Assembly: GCF_011397635.1 (NCBI RefSeq)
Contig: NC_064755.1
Coordinates: forward strand, 34,831,559 to 34,895,558
DNA length: 64,000 bases
Reading direction: 5' to 3'
Source: Epinephelus fuscoguttatus
Lineage: Eukaryota; Chordata; Actinopteri; Perciformes; Serranidae
The translations under genes were made by a program, and so were the position numbers. The notes beneath the pieces are model-generated. The model did no database searches. It saw only the letters and a list, made by a program, of their open reading frames with translations, and was not told the DNA's origin. Below, piece after piece: positions 45,060 to 60,000 of this stretch (the stretch's first letter is position 1; each line of letters begins with the position of its first letter).

Positions 45060-48000
45060 TGTCCTGCTCATGAACTTAAATTGGACAAAGCCATTTTTCC
45101 TTTTATCTTCCAGTGTACGATGCAACATCACCACAAGCTATGACCTCAATTACAACACAGCCGAACCTATTAGTCTGTAGCTATCAAGGCCACATCCAAA
45201 CAAAGAACAGCCCTGGGTTACAAATGCAGCCTCCTTGTTTATTTCGATGAGACAACTACATTGGTGCCTGAGCCGTGCCAAGTTGGGTAATGTTCAGCTT
45301 TTACATCAACACAATGAAACGTCATTTGGCATGGACTGAATTAGCCAATAAAGTCCATGTATGCACCCATTCCTGGTAGGACCGAGGGCATTTCAGTGTC
45401 ATTCAGCCGGCTACCTGCCCAGCATCTAATGGTGAACAGACAGTTAGCCACTAGCTGGAGAAAATAGTGGAGCATTTAAAAGTTAAAGAGACAGATATTT
45501 TTCTGAACAAGTTGGTGGAGAGTAGAGATGTGAGTTTCAATTTATTTTGCTTCTGATAGCCAGACACCCATTAACCATCAACTAATCTGTTCCTTTCTTT
45601 TTTTGGGGGCATTTTTGTCTTTATTTCATATTTATTTGATAGTAGATATTTTGAGAGCTGGTAGCGTGAGGGGGGAGAGAGAGGGCATGGCATGCAGCAA
45701 AGGGCCATGGGTTGGCATTGAGCCTGCAGCTGCTGCAGCAAGGACTTAGCCTTTGTACGTGTGACACCTATTCTACCAAGTGAGCCACTGGGTGCCCCGC
45801 TATGCTGTTAAATTTTAAGGGGAAAAAAAGCAAACTGGGGCATCAGTGGCTTAGTGGATAGAGCAGGCACCCCATGAACAAGGCTGTTGCTGCAGCGGCC
45901 CGGGTTCAAGTCCAGCCTGTGGTCCTTTGCTGCATGCCATCTCCTCTCTCTCTCTCTCTCCCCCTTTCACACTTGGCTGTCCTATCAATTAAAGGCAAAA
46001 TGCCCAAAAACACATCTTTAAAAAAAAAAAAAGGCTTTTCCTTTTGGGCTAGCGCTCAATTGACTTAGTGAGCTTTATCACCACAATTCAAAGTGCTATC
46101 CATTTTTAGGAGGTAAAATTTTAATGCTTTGTGCTTCAATACCCACCCTCCAGTCTTCCTCCAGGTTGCCATGGTGAGTGGGTGGCTTAACTTTGAGCTG
46201 CAAAACCCCTTAAGCATTGTTAATTATGTTAGCACCACTAGCTGTGCTGACACTGCTAATGGAGCTAACAGTGATGCTAAAAAGGGGCTTGCAGTTTGAA
46301 ACTGAACAGCTTACTCATTAGAGTGACCTTGTGGGAAACCAGAGGGTGGGCACAATATTTATACAGTAACGTTGTTGGGTTAGCATTATCAGTGGTAATC
46401 ACCAAATGAGTGGTGCTGCTGGTTAGCTCCCATCCAACCTAGCTGGTGTGCAGTGCAGAATGGCCAAGGCTAGCTAACCAGTGGAGACTGGAGGGTGGGC
46501 GGTTAATGCAGCTGTCTGTCTGTCTCCCATAAATCCCGGTGACACGCAGTGCAGTAAACTGAAGAGTAGCAGAATTACCTTAAAGACTTACATACATAAT
46601 TGGTCAAAAGTAATCTAGGCGGTGAACTGATTAAGAGTTTACCATTGACATTCCAACAGAGATAATGGATGCTATTGTTGCTCTGTGTCTGATGTGTGAA
46701 TAGATATACCTCAGATGTTTTGTCCAGTGGCCAAAACGTTAATTAATACAGCTTAAAGGCAGAACTATTTTCAGTCTGAAAGCCTGCCAAGTACGCTTAT
46801 GGTCCATTTCCACCGCATGGTACAGCACGGCTTGACTCGGCTCGCTCTTTCTTGGTATTCCATTAACAAAAGCTGTGTACAGTACCTGTTTATTTTTTTT
46901 TGGTACCATCTTGGTCGAGGTTCCAAGTGAACTAAGCCAGTAATAGAGGGTTGAGTTAAAACACTGCAGACCCCTGATTGGTCAGAGAGAACCGTACCAA
47001 CACGGGACATCCCTCACAAACCTGTCATTTTTAAACAGCCAAGCTGTCTTCAATAGCAGCTGCAGTTTTTTTATTCACTCGGCTCAGACTTAAAAAAATG
47101 GCACCCCACAAAACGACACCATACACTACGTACACTAAGCTGTTCATGTGACGAAATGCAGATGTTGCTGATCTCTGGTTGATGATGAAAGCATTCAGTG
47201 TCACATTGAAGATGAAGCCAGTTTCATGCAGCATCTCTATAGCAATAAGCTGAGACTTTCACAAACACTGGGGGGGTACCAGGCTTTTTAACGTTATCCT
47301 CACCACTTGCACTCGCCATCCATCTCAGTTCAGCTGCTTGTTCCAGAGACTGACCTCTGGTGGTGTGTGCTGTGCACTACAATACAGCATTTCCGTATCA
47401 GTTTAATAGAAAGCGGAGTGTCTGTATTTTTCAGTTGTTGAAATTCATACCAACAGAAGTTCTTAATACCCTGCCATACCGTAATACTCTGATAATGCCC
47501 AAGCCCTGTACTACAAGTGAGTTGAGTCAAGTCAAGATAAACCATGTAGTGGAAATGAGACATTAGAGGTCAGTACTATGTTGTTATTATTTCTGTCTGT
47601 CTGAACAGATGTCCTCAGGCCCAAAGAAATGCAGGTTAGGCTAATTGGAAAACCTGAAGATGCTTTGCAGGTGTGAATGGGTTTTTTCCAGTCCATATGT
47701 TTGTGATAGACTGGCAACCTGCCCAGGGTGTACCCAGCCTCTTACGCAGTGCTCAGTGCATGCTGGGATAGGCTCCACTCCCCGTCGACCCGCCAACAGG
47801 AAAGTGGTTTTTGGAAGTCTCCAAGTGCTTGGATTGTTGTGAATAAATGGAAAATAGAAGTCATTGGCATCTGTATTTGTTCATGTTTTGATCAATCCAT
47901 TTTTTGGCATCTTGTCACCACTTAGCTCACACAGTAATTGTTTTTCTGGCTCTGTCTGTTGAACTCCAGTGCAGCTAAAATAACCCTAAACTAAAACTTC

Positions 48001-51000
48001 TTCTTCCTTGTCTCTCTCTTGCTACAAGTGTCAAGTTGAGAGGGAGTATTTACCCCACCACTCTGCTAATCTTTTCCCTCCCTCGACAGGAATGAAGCTT
48101 AAACTGTCAGAGAGGGTCTGGGTGTCTGCCAACATAGCTGTAGTCATGGTAGCGCTGACGCGATGCTTGTGGTTGGCATGGAGACGCCATCCTTCAGAGG
48201 AGAGCATTGTTAGCTGTTGCATTCTCTGGTCTTGTGTCATGAAAAACACCATCGTAAAAGTTAGGACAATGGAAAGCCCTTGTCATTTGACCGAGTATTT
48301 CATTTGTTAGGACGTGTCAGTTGAGGTTGGATATCAACATTGCACTGTGTCGCCAATTACAGCTGACAGTCTGATCAGCCAGACATCTTTCATCAGAGGG
48401 ACATCTTGCATTTTTCTTTATTTTACTGCCTCTCTCAAGTTCTTGCAACACTCCTCAGTTAGACGTAAGTCACAGAGCAACCACACAGAGGAAATGATAC
48501 ATCTGCTTCATAACAAAAGAGTCAAAACTGAAATTAATTGAATGTCCAAATCAGAAACAGAACGGAAAGCCTAAAGACCTGGAGGGATTGTAGGACATCA
48601 CAACTCTTGTCTCACAAAGCTTAGCGTAATAAAGATAAGTTATACAAATGGATTATGATGTCACTGTTAATGCTGACATGATTATTTCTTTTACTTGATG
48701 TGTGATGACAGATTTTTTTAAATATCTGATCTTGGTGAGGCTGGCTGAGTTTGAAAAAGCCAACATAATGAAGCTCATTTTGTTTCACATGGCAGCTGGA
48801 AATCTCAAATATTCTTTATTGGAATCGAGTCCAACTTTTGATTTCACTGACAACACCCTCTTTTTTGTACAAATGTATGAAACTTGAGCTTAAGAGGGAT
48901 GAAATAAATCCCTTTGCAGAGGAACGCTGAGATAAATGCGTGGCTATTAGGGGTGATTAATAACGCTTCCCTTCAAGATCAGAGCTGAGCATAAACAAAT
49001 ACATCTTGATAGGAACATGTCTGACAGGAGCGTGGATTTACAACACCATCTGTGCGAAACTTAAGTATATAATAGTTTTAGATCAGATTCACTGTACACA
49101 TTTAAAAAAGAAAGAACATCTGTTGAACATCTCTTTGCATGGCTTTAATTAGGATCTTCAATTGGAGCTCTTGGAAGCTTCACGTCTTATTCCTGTGAGT
49201 GTAACAGTTGCAGTCACGGTCAAAGAGTCGTAGATGTGCACAGAAAATTATCGAGCGTGCAGACACAGTTGCCCGATCACTGAGATTAAGCATTTCTGGT
49301 AACTAATTCTCCGTGCAGGCTTGAGAGGGTGGTGCTGTTTTGAACATTCCTCAACCCTGAAGTAATATAAAAAAATCAAAGTATTGGAAATATTTGTTTC
49401 AGTGTCCCGTAGCCAATTAGCCCCGAAGATAAATGGCCAAAGGATATTTGAGATGGCAAAAATCGGCTGGGAGCACATTCCAGCTCAGGACACAAACTCC
49501 GGCTCTGTTTTTATCTGTGTATCTGATTGGCTGGTGTAAACAATATTACTGTTAGCTTACTCAGCAGTGGGTTTTGTCATGTTTGTGGATCCTCTGGGCT
49601 TTTAAGGCCCACATTAAACACTGGTAGATATCGCAGAGTCCTTTTGACCCTGTCATGCATTCTTGAGGCTGTGTCTCAGTTTTTCTTTTTCCTCTCCTCT
49701 CTTCTCAAGCCTCCCTTTTCTCTTATTTTCAGATTTTCAGCTTTTCTGCACATCTCGTCCTGTTTTTTCCCCTCATTGCTTTTTCTCCATTCCTCTCCTC
49801 CATCAAGATTTTATGTCAGTGGCCTCTTTACTTTGATCTCTCTTGTCTTTATAGACTGAAGGCCCAGTCATTTCCACTTTTAAAGGGGACCTATGATGCT
49901 CCTTTTTAGCTTCATACCTGTATTTGGGTTTCTAGTAGAATATATTTATTTACTTTAAGCTTCAAAAACACTTTTTCCTCATACTGTCTCTGCTGGAACA
50001 TAAGATTCACCTTCTGTCTTAAACGCTCTGTTTTAGTGCTTGTGTCTTTAAGCCCTCTTCCTGAAAAAGCCCAGTATGCTCTGATTGGTCAGCATTTCCA
50101 GGTCTTCCAGGGCTGCGCTCAGCCCCGACAAAATGTTGTGAAAAGTATGTATAGTAAGAAGCGATCTACCAGAGTTCGGTTTGTAAAAACGTTGCTTCTG
50201 ATTGGGTACACCTTTGACCATTCTCGGAATCCATCGGCTGTATTCGGCGTCTGACTTCCGGCAGACGGCGATACAGCCTCTGGGGGCAGACCCCCGATTT
50301 TTTGGCATTCTGGTTTGATTTGGGAGGAGGAGGCGAATTTCCATTTCCAACTTCCGTTTATATATAAGTAAATATGCTGAACCATTGCGATGGATTCAGA
50401 GTTTGCAGTGATGCCAATTATGTTCCGCCTCGTTAGTTCACCGCATGGACCGCTTAACCTGGCAACAACTGCAGCTGGCTCAAACGTGATTGGTCAATAT
50501 CACGCGGACTACAAACAGCCTACAACCGGAAACCAGGGCTCTTCCGCTCTTCTTCCAGAGGCAAGATCTCTGGGGTTTGCCTACAGACACTAACCTCTGA
50601 CATACCCATCAAACGAGAAAATGTACCTCAAACCTTGTTGCACACTGTTTCACACTGTTTCGAGGAAAAATGTTCTTCAACCTGGAAACTAAAGCAAAAA
50701 GGTTACACAGCGGCCCTTTCTGTTGTGAAACCCCCCCCAAAACAATAAAAGCCTTTACATCTTCACAACAACTGTAATATGATTGGAACTCGGGGAGAAA
50801 TTAAAACCATCGGCCCCAAGATTGCATATTTCCCCAACATTAGCATTTAGCTATGTGTAGCAGTGTACTTGCAGTTGAGGAATGACAGTAACAGAATATA
50901 GCTACACTTTCTACCATGAAAAATCACCAATAAAATCTTCTAAACACAACCGTGCACATTCCAGCAGGGATATGATCCAAAATCAGGATGAAACGAACAA

Positions 51001-54000
51001 CATTGCAGAAAAAGACCACATGTTTACCTGTTTACCTAGTTAGCATGTAGCCACAAGAAGCAATGTAGGCTATGTAATGTCAACATAAGCAGATGACCAT
51101 ATAAAGAAAGCCGTTCTGAGGAAAGTAGGAAAACATATGAAACACAGTATTCAAATCTGAGGTTTTTGATCACAGGGATTACTTTTACATATATTTACGT
51201 CATTTTTGAAACTGATAAATATGAACATCCAACATTGTAACATTATATACATCACAGAAAATAAGGAAAAGCATAATAGGTCTCTTTAAAAATCGCACAA
51301 TTAATGGAAACCTGACTTATGTCAGCAAGCCTCTAGCACCCATTCCACATAGATTCACAGATGCATTTTTTGCCACTTTCTGCTTTGACCTCAGCTAAGG
51401 GAACATTTTGTATTGCCAATATGGGGGTTTATCTATGTTCCTCGGGTCCCTACGTTCCCTAGTTTTATATCCTCCTAAACTGATGCATTAACAAAACCTT
51501 TAAAAGGTTTTATGTTCTCAACAATGTGTATTTCCCTGGGTCAGTATGTTGAAATCACCCACTTATACGCTATAGGCTACTGATGTTATACTTCTTGAAA
51601 TCTACACCATTTTTCTTTCTTTAGAAAGTTCAATGGCTGAACAGATATTTAGCATTTAATTCTCATTTGAAATGTCCATCTCCCCTTCATTCATTTGCAA
51701 TTACCAATCTTATATGATTTATTTCAAGAACACAGGACCCTGGGAATATAGAGATGACCAGGTCAATATGTTTCAGAAAGAAGCCTTTTTTGTTGTTGTT
51801 GCTATTTTCACTGACTTTTTTTTCTGAGAGGTCAACAGAGAACAAAAGTCTCATCAGTTCACTGTGGTGCTTGACTCAGACGTCACACACACACACTCAC
51901 ATACACACTCACAGCCCTTTACTAATGGTCAGTGTTTTGTGGTGACAAGCCTCATTTGTCCTCAGTTGAGAAATGTTTCTGTTTACTCGTCTGTCCGATG
52001 CAGAAAACATCCACTAATCTTTCCCCGTCACGTTAGTCCTTCCTGTGTTTGAAGTCTTTAGTTTGTTTTACAGTACACTGACTCACTCTGATTACGCAAA
52101 CTGGAAATGGAATACCAGGCGATGCCACGCTCTCGTCAGTATTTGGACAATAAAGCAGTTTAAGGGTTTCAGACTTGCAGTATTTAAACTTGACTGTATT
52201 CTAGTGTTACAATGTACATGAGTAATGTCTCTTTCAGTCACTTGGTTTACCAAACCATATCTTATATTTAAAAGCGCCATGCAATTTACCTGCCAAATAT
52301 TTTTCCTTTTACTTTTTAAGAGGGAAATTTAGCCCAGTTCCAACTCTTGAAGGGAAAAAAAGGGTGTTGTGTGTTTTGCGGTTTGCATTGCAGCAATGAA
52401 GTCATTACACACTGGTGGCTGTACTGTACTGTTTCACTGTCAGACTCACACACCTCGAGGGGACTGTGAAGCAATAAGTAATGATTTGGAAAATTAGATA
52501 TTGTACTCAACTAAACCTCTAAAGAGAAAGTACAGCTTTTGGAGGAGCATATCTTAATTTGTCAGGATGGGGTCATTTAAGGTCATTCTGGATAACAGTT
52601 TCCTCATGGCTTTGTTTTGAAAATATAATAATTTTTGCAGGAAGAGGTTAAAAGGGCTAATTACTTTCCAGGAAAACAGACTTAACTATTTCCAGCACTG
52701 ACATGAGCTATCATACTGCAAGAACCAAGTTGGAGATTTATTTTAAAAAGTATTTTTTTCATCTGGTTGACAATTTTGACAAATCAGGGCCCAATCATTT
52801 CAGCTTTTACCTCTACCCCTCGTTATTGAGTGCCACCTTGCCTCTCTGAACAGAGTTACAATGGGTGGTTGTTGAAAACTTACCCTATGAAATGGGACAA
52901 CCCTTTAAGACCCTGATTTGTCATTGGTATGCTGGCATTTACACAAACAAATGTAACAAGGTGTTGCCAGACACTTGTGTCTTCTTCAGTGGTGATTTCT
53001 CTTTAGAGGGTTACATGCCTTCTTTTGCGATTGTCTGGACTAGAGATGTCAGCAGTTAACGGTTAATCAGTTGACCACTGAGGTTATTTTTCATCGGTCA
53101 CACATGCTGATCTGTAGGTTACTACTCGACAGTTTACTGCACTGTGCACCACCTGGGTCTGGTCGGAGCTAGCAAGCGTTAGCCATTATCGCTAGTATCA
53201 CCAGCTCGCCCCGGTGAGTCAGTGGCTCAGTATTGAGATGTAAAATCCCTTTAGCATTGTTGACTATGTTATCACTGTTAGCAGTGAACTTTGTCAAAAG
53301 GGGTTTGCGGTTCAAAATGAAGCCACTTACTCACCAAGGTGACCTGGAGGGACAAGGAAGGTGGGCAATCAGAGAGTTGTTTTCCACAGAAACATTTGGC
53401 TGCACTCCATTTCACTCAATCGGTATGCTGGTCAGGCGGAGTCTACCCCTCTCCTCTCTCTGAAGTCTGGCTGCAAACTTCAACTCCGCCCACCCGGTGC
53501 GACGGCTGTTTGAAATTAATTTAAAATACACAGCTGCCAGCATTTTTTCCAGCGTTCGTCGCTGGCGTGAGAATTGGTTGGGCAGAGTGAGACCGTCAGA
53601 TGGAAGGTGAATGTGTGTGTCACACGCCAGATGCGTGAGAGTTGGCGACCCTGTGATGGACACCTCTCACACTCAATGGTGGCCATTTTGTGATGTAGCA
53701 AACTTATCAACTTTTGACATGGCGGCTTGGGACAACAATTTTGCACTAAGTACCAATGCTGTTGTTAAATAGAAGCCATCAGTTATGTTTGTTGGGTCTG
53801 TAATGATTTGGTACCACAAACAATAATGCAAGTGCCAATGCTAGCTTGCTAATGTTAGCACTCGTTATCAAACTAACGTTGGCTTCCTAACTAACATTAG
53901 CAATTGCTAGCTAGCTAACTTGCTCTTAGCTATGAGCATTGACGTTGTAGCATAAGTTTGGTTTATGTGTGGGTGGAGACAGTGTTGGCGATAATGCTCC

Positions 54001-57000
54001 ACTGTCTGTTTGCAACGACGAAGAAGAAGAGGCAGTGAAAAATAAGCCATTGTCACTTCTGGTAAATGCAAAATGGCTGTGTGACACTACCTTGTTGAAA
54101 TTAGTGCGCCACATTAAAGTGTACTAATGGAAGTATGTGATTTGAGACACATTCCTTCTTTAATGTACAAAACAGAGGGGCAAAAAATAGTAGGGGCAAG
54201 GGGTGTACTGGGATTGGGCCCAAGTCACGTTACATGTAACTTCCTAAACACACCCACTACACCAAAGGACATGTCTAAAGTTGATACTAGCACACCACCT
54301 ATCAGCCCATGGTATGTTCTGTGACCTGTTTACATAGACATAATGGGTCAGCTGATTTATACAAACTATGCTCAACTAAAGAGGCTCCTCTCCAGTTTAA
54401 TGATGCCTCCACTTAAGGAATTAAACAGGAAGAATGATTTAATTGGCAGTGACTGGAAACAGTCCCAGATGAGAATAACTTAAAATTAGACTCACTCGTC
54501 TTAAAACTGCTGTGTGCTAAAGTTTGGATCTGAGAGGAATCTGCAATCTGTGGAGAAAAATAATGCTGGCTGTCATGTCATCGACACTAACTACAAGCAC
54601 ACATGCTGTAAACACATACACACACATCTTAAAGAGGGACTTACGTTCTCAATTTCATGTTTGTGTCAGACGGATAGGAGATAGATGAAGACGTACAGAA
54701 GAAGTGCTGCACTTCCTGAACTCATCCCACAGTGACCTCGGGCTGTGGTAATGGGGAATTTAGCAGATGCCTGAGTTCAGTTCCCCAGAGGGTTGTGGCC
54801 ATAATGACTCTCGACCGTCCTCATTCTTATTCTCCCTGTCTCATACACACACACATACTGTGTGACTTATTAAACTAGTCAGGGTGTCTGCAGGGCTAAA
54901 AAGACTGAAAGCATTGAATTCACTTTCCCCAGAAAAGGCCCAGAAGGTATGAAAAAGTCTTAAATATTTTCTCGTGCTTGACATAGGCAGAAATGTGCCT
55001 AATTTAATGAACATACTTAAACTGAAAGTGGGAAGTTTCAGTCAGCAACATCAGATCTGTAGCAAACACCATCACTATATCCCACTAGAAAGCTCAACAT
55101 GTCATAATGCACAAATGTTGATTTTGGCAATAACTCAAAGGCATAGCTCGGATTTTTTTTTAGGTACTTAACCGTCGTCAGTATATTACCTAAAGTGGTT
55201 GGCACAACCCCAGTTTGTAGAAGTAGACAGGAGTCCCGTTATGGAAGCTGAACAATGTGCTGCTATGGACGGGGACAGTAACAAAATGTATTTTAGTCAC
55301 CTAAAAAATGAATATGAGTTTAAGTGTAGGCTCTTTTTTTATAATTTTTTCACCACTCTATCTTGCTGTCAGACAAGCCTTTCTGACGGGGAACTGAACT
55401 GAAAGTGAAACTTATATATGTTCTCATCAAAGCTAAACTCCATTGACAAATACAGTAATTCTACCTCACTGAACACAGGAGCTGCTGGTCTGCCATTGCC
55501 TCAATCAGTTGTTTGTTTATGTTATTGTCTAACTTTGGTGTTTAAAAGAGTTAGTTTAGAGTCACCAAAGTCATACAATAATACAAACAATCTAAACAAT
55601 CCAGGCAGTGGTAGACCAGCAGCTCCTGTGTTCAGTGAGGTAAAATTACTGTTTATTGTCATTGAAGTCTGGTGGCATTGAAGAGAGCACTATAGCGGCT
55701 TCAGTTCCCTGTCGCAAAGGGCTGTCTGACATAGGGCTGCCCCCTTATAGGTGACCAAACATCAGCCGACCAGAAAGGTCATTAGCCTGCAAGATATCAT
55801 TGTGGGTTTTTTTTGTTTTTGTTTTTTCTGCGACTAAGCAACCAACCAACCAACCAAACAAACGTGAAACTCTGTTAGGAGCTGTGCCTTGTCAAAATAA
55901 ATCAAAACCGATATGACTGGACCATGTGTGACTTTAATTTGAAAGGACAGACACAGGAAGTGTCCACGCTCAGCAGTCAGACAGGAGTCAGGTTAATTTC
56001 CAGGGCTGGTACCTGCGGTTATTCCACAGGCTAGTTAATAACATGTCGGGCAGGAAATCCAAAGTGTGGGATCATTTTGAGAAGGTGAAGGACGAACCCA
56101 AGGTGATATGTAAACTCATCTTCATTGGTCGACTACAAACATGACGTATCATCTGAAACATGGAAGTAGCTACATGCCCATTAGCCCACAGCATCTGATA
56201 CTATTTCTACTACTACTGATACTATTCTTTCTCACACCAGGCGACTAGTGGACTAATGGTCCTAAATGGTCCCATTGGTCGACTAGGAAAATACACTACA
56301 CCTTAAGTAATGATTTTTTTTAGGTAGCTAAAATATGTTTCACCACTGCCCCCCCCCCCCACCTCCACAGCTGTACATTGCTCAGCTTTTGTGTTGCTAC
56401 TACTGCCTGTTGGGGCGTGCCAACTGCAGTCTAATGTAGATAATATAAAACCCCACATCAAAAAAATCTGAACTGTCCCCTTGATGAACATAAAGACATT
56501 AATCATTTTAAATTGGTTGATCCATCCATTCCTCTGAAACAAGTCCAGGTTTCATTGATTGGATTAATTATATAATTAGGAACTACTTTACTGCTGGGAA
56601 CTACTGAAAAAAAGTGATATAATAATAAATAATTCTCAGCCATATTTTCCCCTCTGGTTTTCCATCAGTCTTTCACACTTTGGCAGGTACGATCATGAAA
56701 CAGGTATTAAGTATGCATTCTGTGTGGTTTTGAAAAGGTCTTAAATTTAACTTGGTGAACTCTGCAGAAACCCTGCTAAAGAAACCTTATTTGTGTTTTC
56801 AGCTCTCCTGCACACTGTTGTCCTTTTCTCTCCTCTCCTCTCACTCCTTCCTAATCCCCCACAGAGTGCTAATATCTTCCCAGCACAGACCCATGAAGCT
56901 GTCACATGTGAAATAGTTCAAATCTCTCTCCGGCCACAGCCATAAAACATGCGGTAGCCAGTCTGGTTGGGCAAGATAAACAAATCTGGTGATTTTCCAG

Positions 57001-60000
57001 ACCACTGGCCATGTATCATAGAGCATTTGTTAACTCGGTGAAAAGACACAGAGAGCCTACAGTGAGACAGAGGGATTGGTTTACAGAATTGTAGGAAACT
57101 TACACAGCTTTTCTTTTTGCAGCTTGTATTTTGCGGTTTTAATTGTATAGTTTTGCATCCATCAGAGAGCAGATTTAGCTTCAAGGACGAGCACATCAGG
57201 GTCTCTTTGTGATGAGATTTTGCATTAGTTGGGCCGAACATGTTGAAAGAAGAAGTGGGTTTTAGAATAGGAGGAAACCTAAACAGCCTTGCTTTATATT
57301 TAACCACAGTTAGTCTTTTTGTGGCGTGTATGTTGTGGCTGTAATAGTATAGTTTTGCATGAATTTAGAGAGCAGATTTAGCTGGGAGGGAGAACATGTC
57401 AAGTTTTCTTTGTGATGAGATTTTTCAATAGCAGATCCAAAAATGTTGATTCAACCCCCTCTATTATTCCCCCGCTGCGCACACATACACACAACCATGA
57501 GAGCCTTTCCTTTATGTCCCACAGACATGCTATCTGGTGATGCACATTCTCCTCTCATGTGGAAAACAGAATACATGAATGTAGGTCACCGCCACAGACC
57601 GTAGTCCACACGCCTCCTTGCTGGAACAGACTGGAAGTGCTGTTCATGCTTTCCCAGACTTCTGCCAGGAATTCCATGAAAAATCCAGGGCGGCATGAAC
57701 TCACAGATACAGTTAATGGATAAAACCTGAGCGCTGCAGCAGATACATTAAAGAAATAACAACAAACTTGTGCAAACTCATCCTGCTAGTTAGCTTATGT
57801 GCATGTCTTCTTACTGGTATCAAGCTCAGCTTGTGTGAGATTGAGACTCACTAATCTGATGGGAAATGCAGCGCGGCCACATGCCATTAGGCTGCCATGT
57901 TCTTCCTTGGAAAGTGACGTCATGTTCAGTCTGGATGAATGTGGTTACAACATCATACTGAAACTAGACGTTTGGTATGCACTGAAACAGAAAGTAATCA
58001 AGCGTTAAGCTTTACAGTGGGGGAAAAGTTACGATGTTGGTCTTTACTGCTGAGAACCATGGCGGAGGTATTGGTATAACTTTACTGTGGCAGTTTGCTT
58101 TTTTCATATAGCAGAACATACATGAACACAGACCCACCCAAAGCCCAAAGAGCAATAAAAATCTGAGACTGTTTTTAACTATACTTAAATTTTATTACAA
58201 CATTTGTTTTAGGGTTTTTATTTTTATCCTTATTTTCACATTTTACAGCTTTTTAGTGACTCCATACATGAGCTTATCATTGCGAACATCTTACGGGGAC
58301 GTGCTATATAAGTTTTACATTGCCTGAAAATAGTGAATTTTTAGTTGATGGTGACATTAACATGTCTGTTCAACCAGATGCAAAAAACAAACATATTTTC
58401 TAACTTAGATCAAATGGTTTCGGTTATATTTGCCCAGTTTATTTGTCGCTTTAATATCTATGAAATCAGATTTATAGAAATGTTTGTGGTGCTAACTGTA
58501 TAAAAAGTTAAATTTAACAACAGTCAGCAGCTGCACTTTCAGCAGCTCTCTGAAAGACTATATTTTGGTAGAAAGTGGTCCCTATGTAAAAACGGTTGTG
58601 TTCAGTGGATTATACAGAACAACCAGTACATAATGTTTCTGTAAAGACACGATGTTGTCAGTGGCACAGACAAACAAACAACTAGGATGGAGGCAGAAAT
58701 CTTGAGAAGTAAAAAATGAAACCAAAACTTCTTACATGCCTACCAACTAGATGTAAATGATAAAATATGTTTTTGTTGTATTTGGATGGAGGCAGAAACA
58801 TCAGAAAAAAATTAGGAAGTAAACCCGAAACTATCTGCGTCACCTAAAGTGAACCTTGTCATTTTGATGGCCTTAAACCAGCTGACTGTTTGTGCCATAA
58901 CAGTATACTAACTAGAAAAGCACTTATAAAGCGCAGACCTGCGACAGAGCCAAATGCCCTCTTTGCAATATTGACGAAAAGTGGCCGTAAAACTTCAATT
59001 AAAAGCCTAGTCCCAATTAAACGCCAGGTCCCTCTTACTAGCCCGGTGTGGCTACAGATTTCTCAGTCTCAATTAGACGCCTGGTCTGGTTACCAAGCAG
59101 TTCTTTTTTTTTTTTTTTTTAATAGAAGTTCTTCGGATGTACAAAACCAGGTTGTTGGCTGTCTCAAATTATGTGTCTATTCCTTGATTACCCTGTAAGT
59201 TATTAACATTCCTTTAGTACATGAGGGTCCTCAGATCAAAAGAATCACAAGGGTTTTTACTAAAAAATTAATCCAAGTTGTGAGTATTGTTTTACCAGGA
59301 TAGAGTGTGTTGTGTCAGTATGCTGGGTGTACTAATCCTTTAGCGGCAAAACTCAGTCTCTCTCTGATGTGCTGTCTGTTGGAACGAGATCAAATAAATG
59401 ATTCATAACTGATTTATTATCTGAAGCCTCATTTTTACACAAGTAATATTCATACTGGTGTAAATAAACAATTTCATTGTACTTCGCGATCTTTGCTCAG
59501 CAACAGCGTGTAAATCAAATTAAAGGCCTGTCCCATATAGAAGCTTGTCCCAAATACAGGCCCATTGATTTCAGTGATTTCAGCAAAGAATAGCCTAGGC
59601 TATTAATTTAAGTTTTACAGTACGTGTCTGCCCTATGATTCGTCCAATGTGACCCCGACCTCTGAGCACTACATTGCATGGTGTTGGCATTTATTGTGTT
59701 GAAATTACGCGGTGGCAACACGGTTGAGTTTGGGCACCAACACTACTTGGTAAGGTTTGGAAAAAGATTGTGTTTTCAGTTAAAATGTGGTTTTAAGAGG
59801 TTGTGGTCATTTCACATATTTCTGCGAGACCAGGTTGTTCAGATCCGCTCCAAATTTAATGAGTTCTTCCTTGGCCCATGCTACAGCCCTCCACCAAGTT
59901 TCATGAAAATTAGGCCAGTAGATTCTCTGTAATCCTGCTGACAGACAAACAAACCAAACCGAAAACATAACTTTCTTGACGGAGGTAAAAATGACACCAA

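Noticed and set aside
58890..59198. 102-codon ORF as an exon
   Set aside because: It contains a poly(T) tract translated as Phe and transposon-like AATTAGACGCC words. No splice sites or family match.
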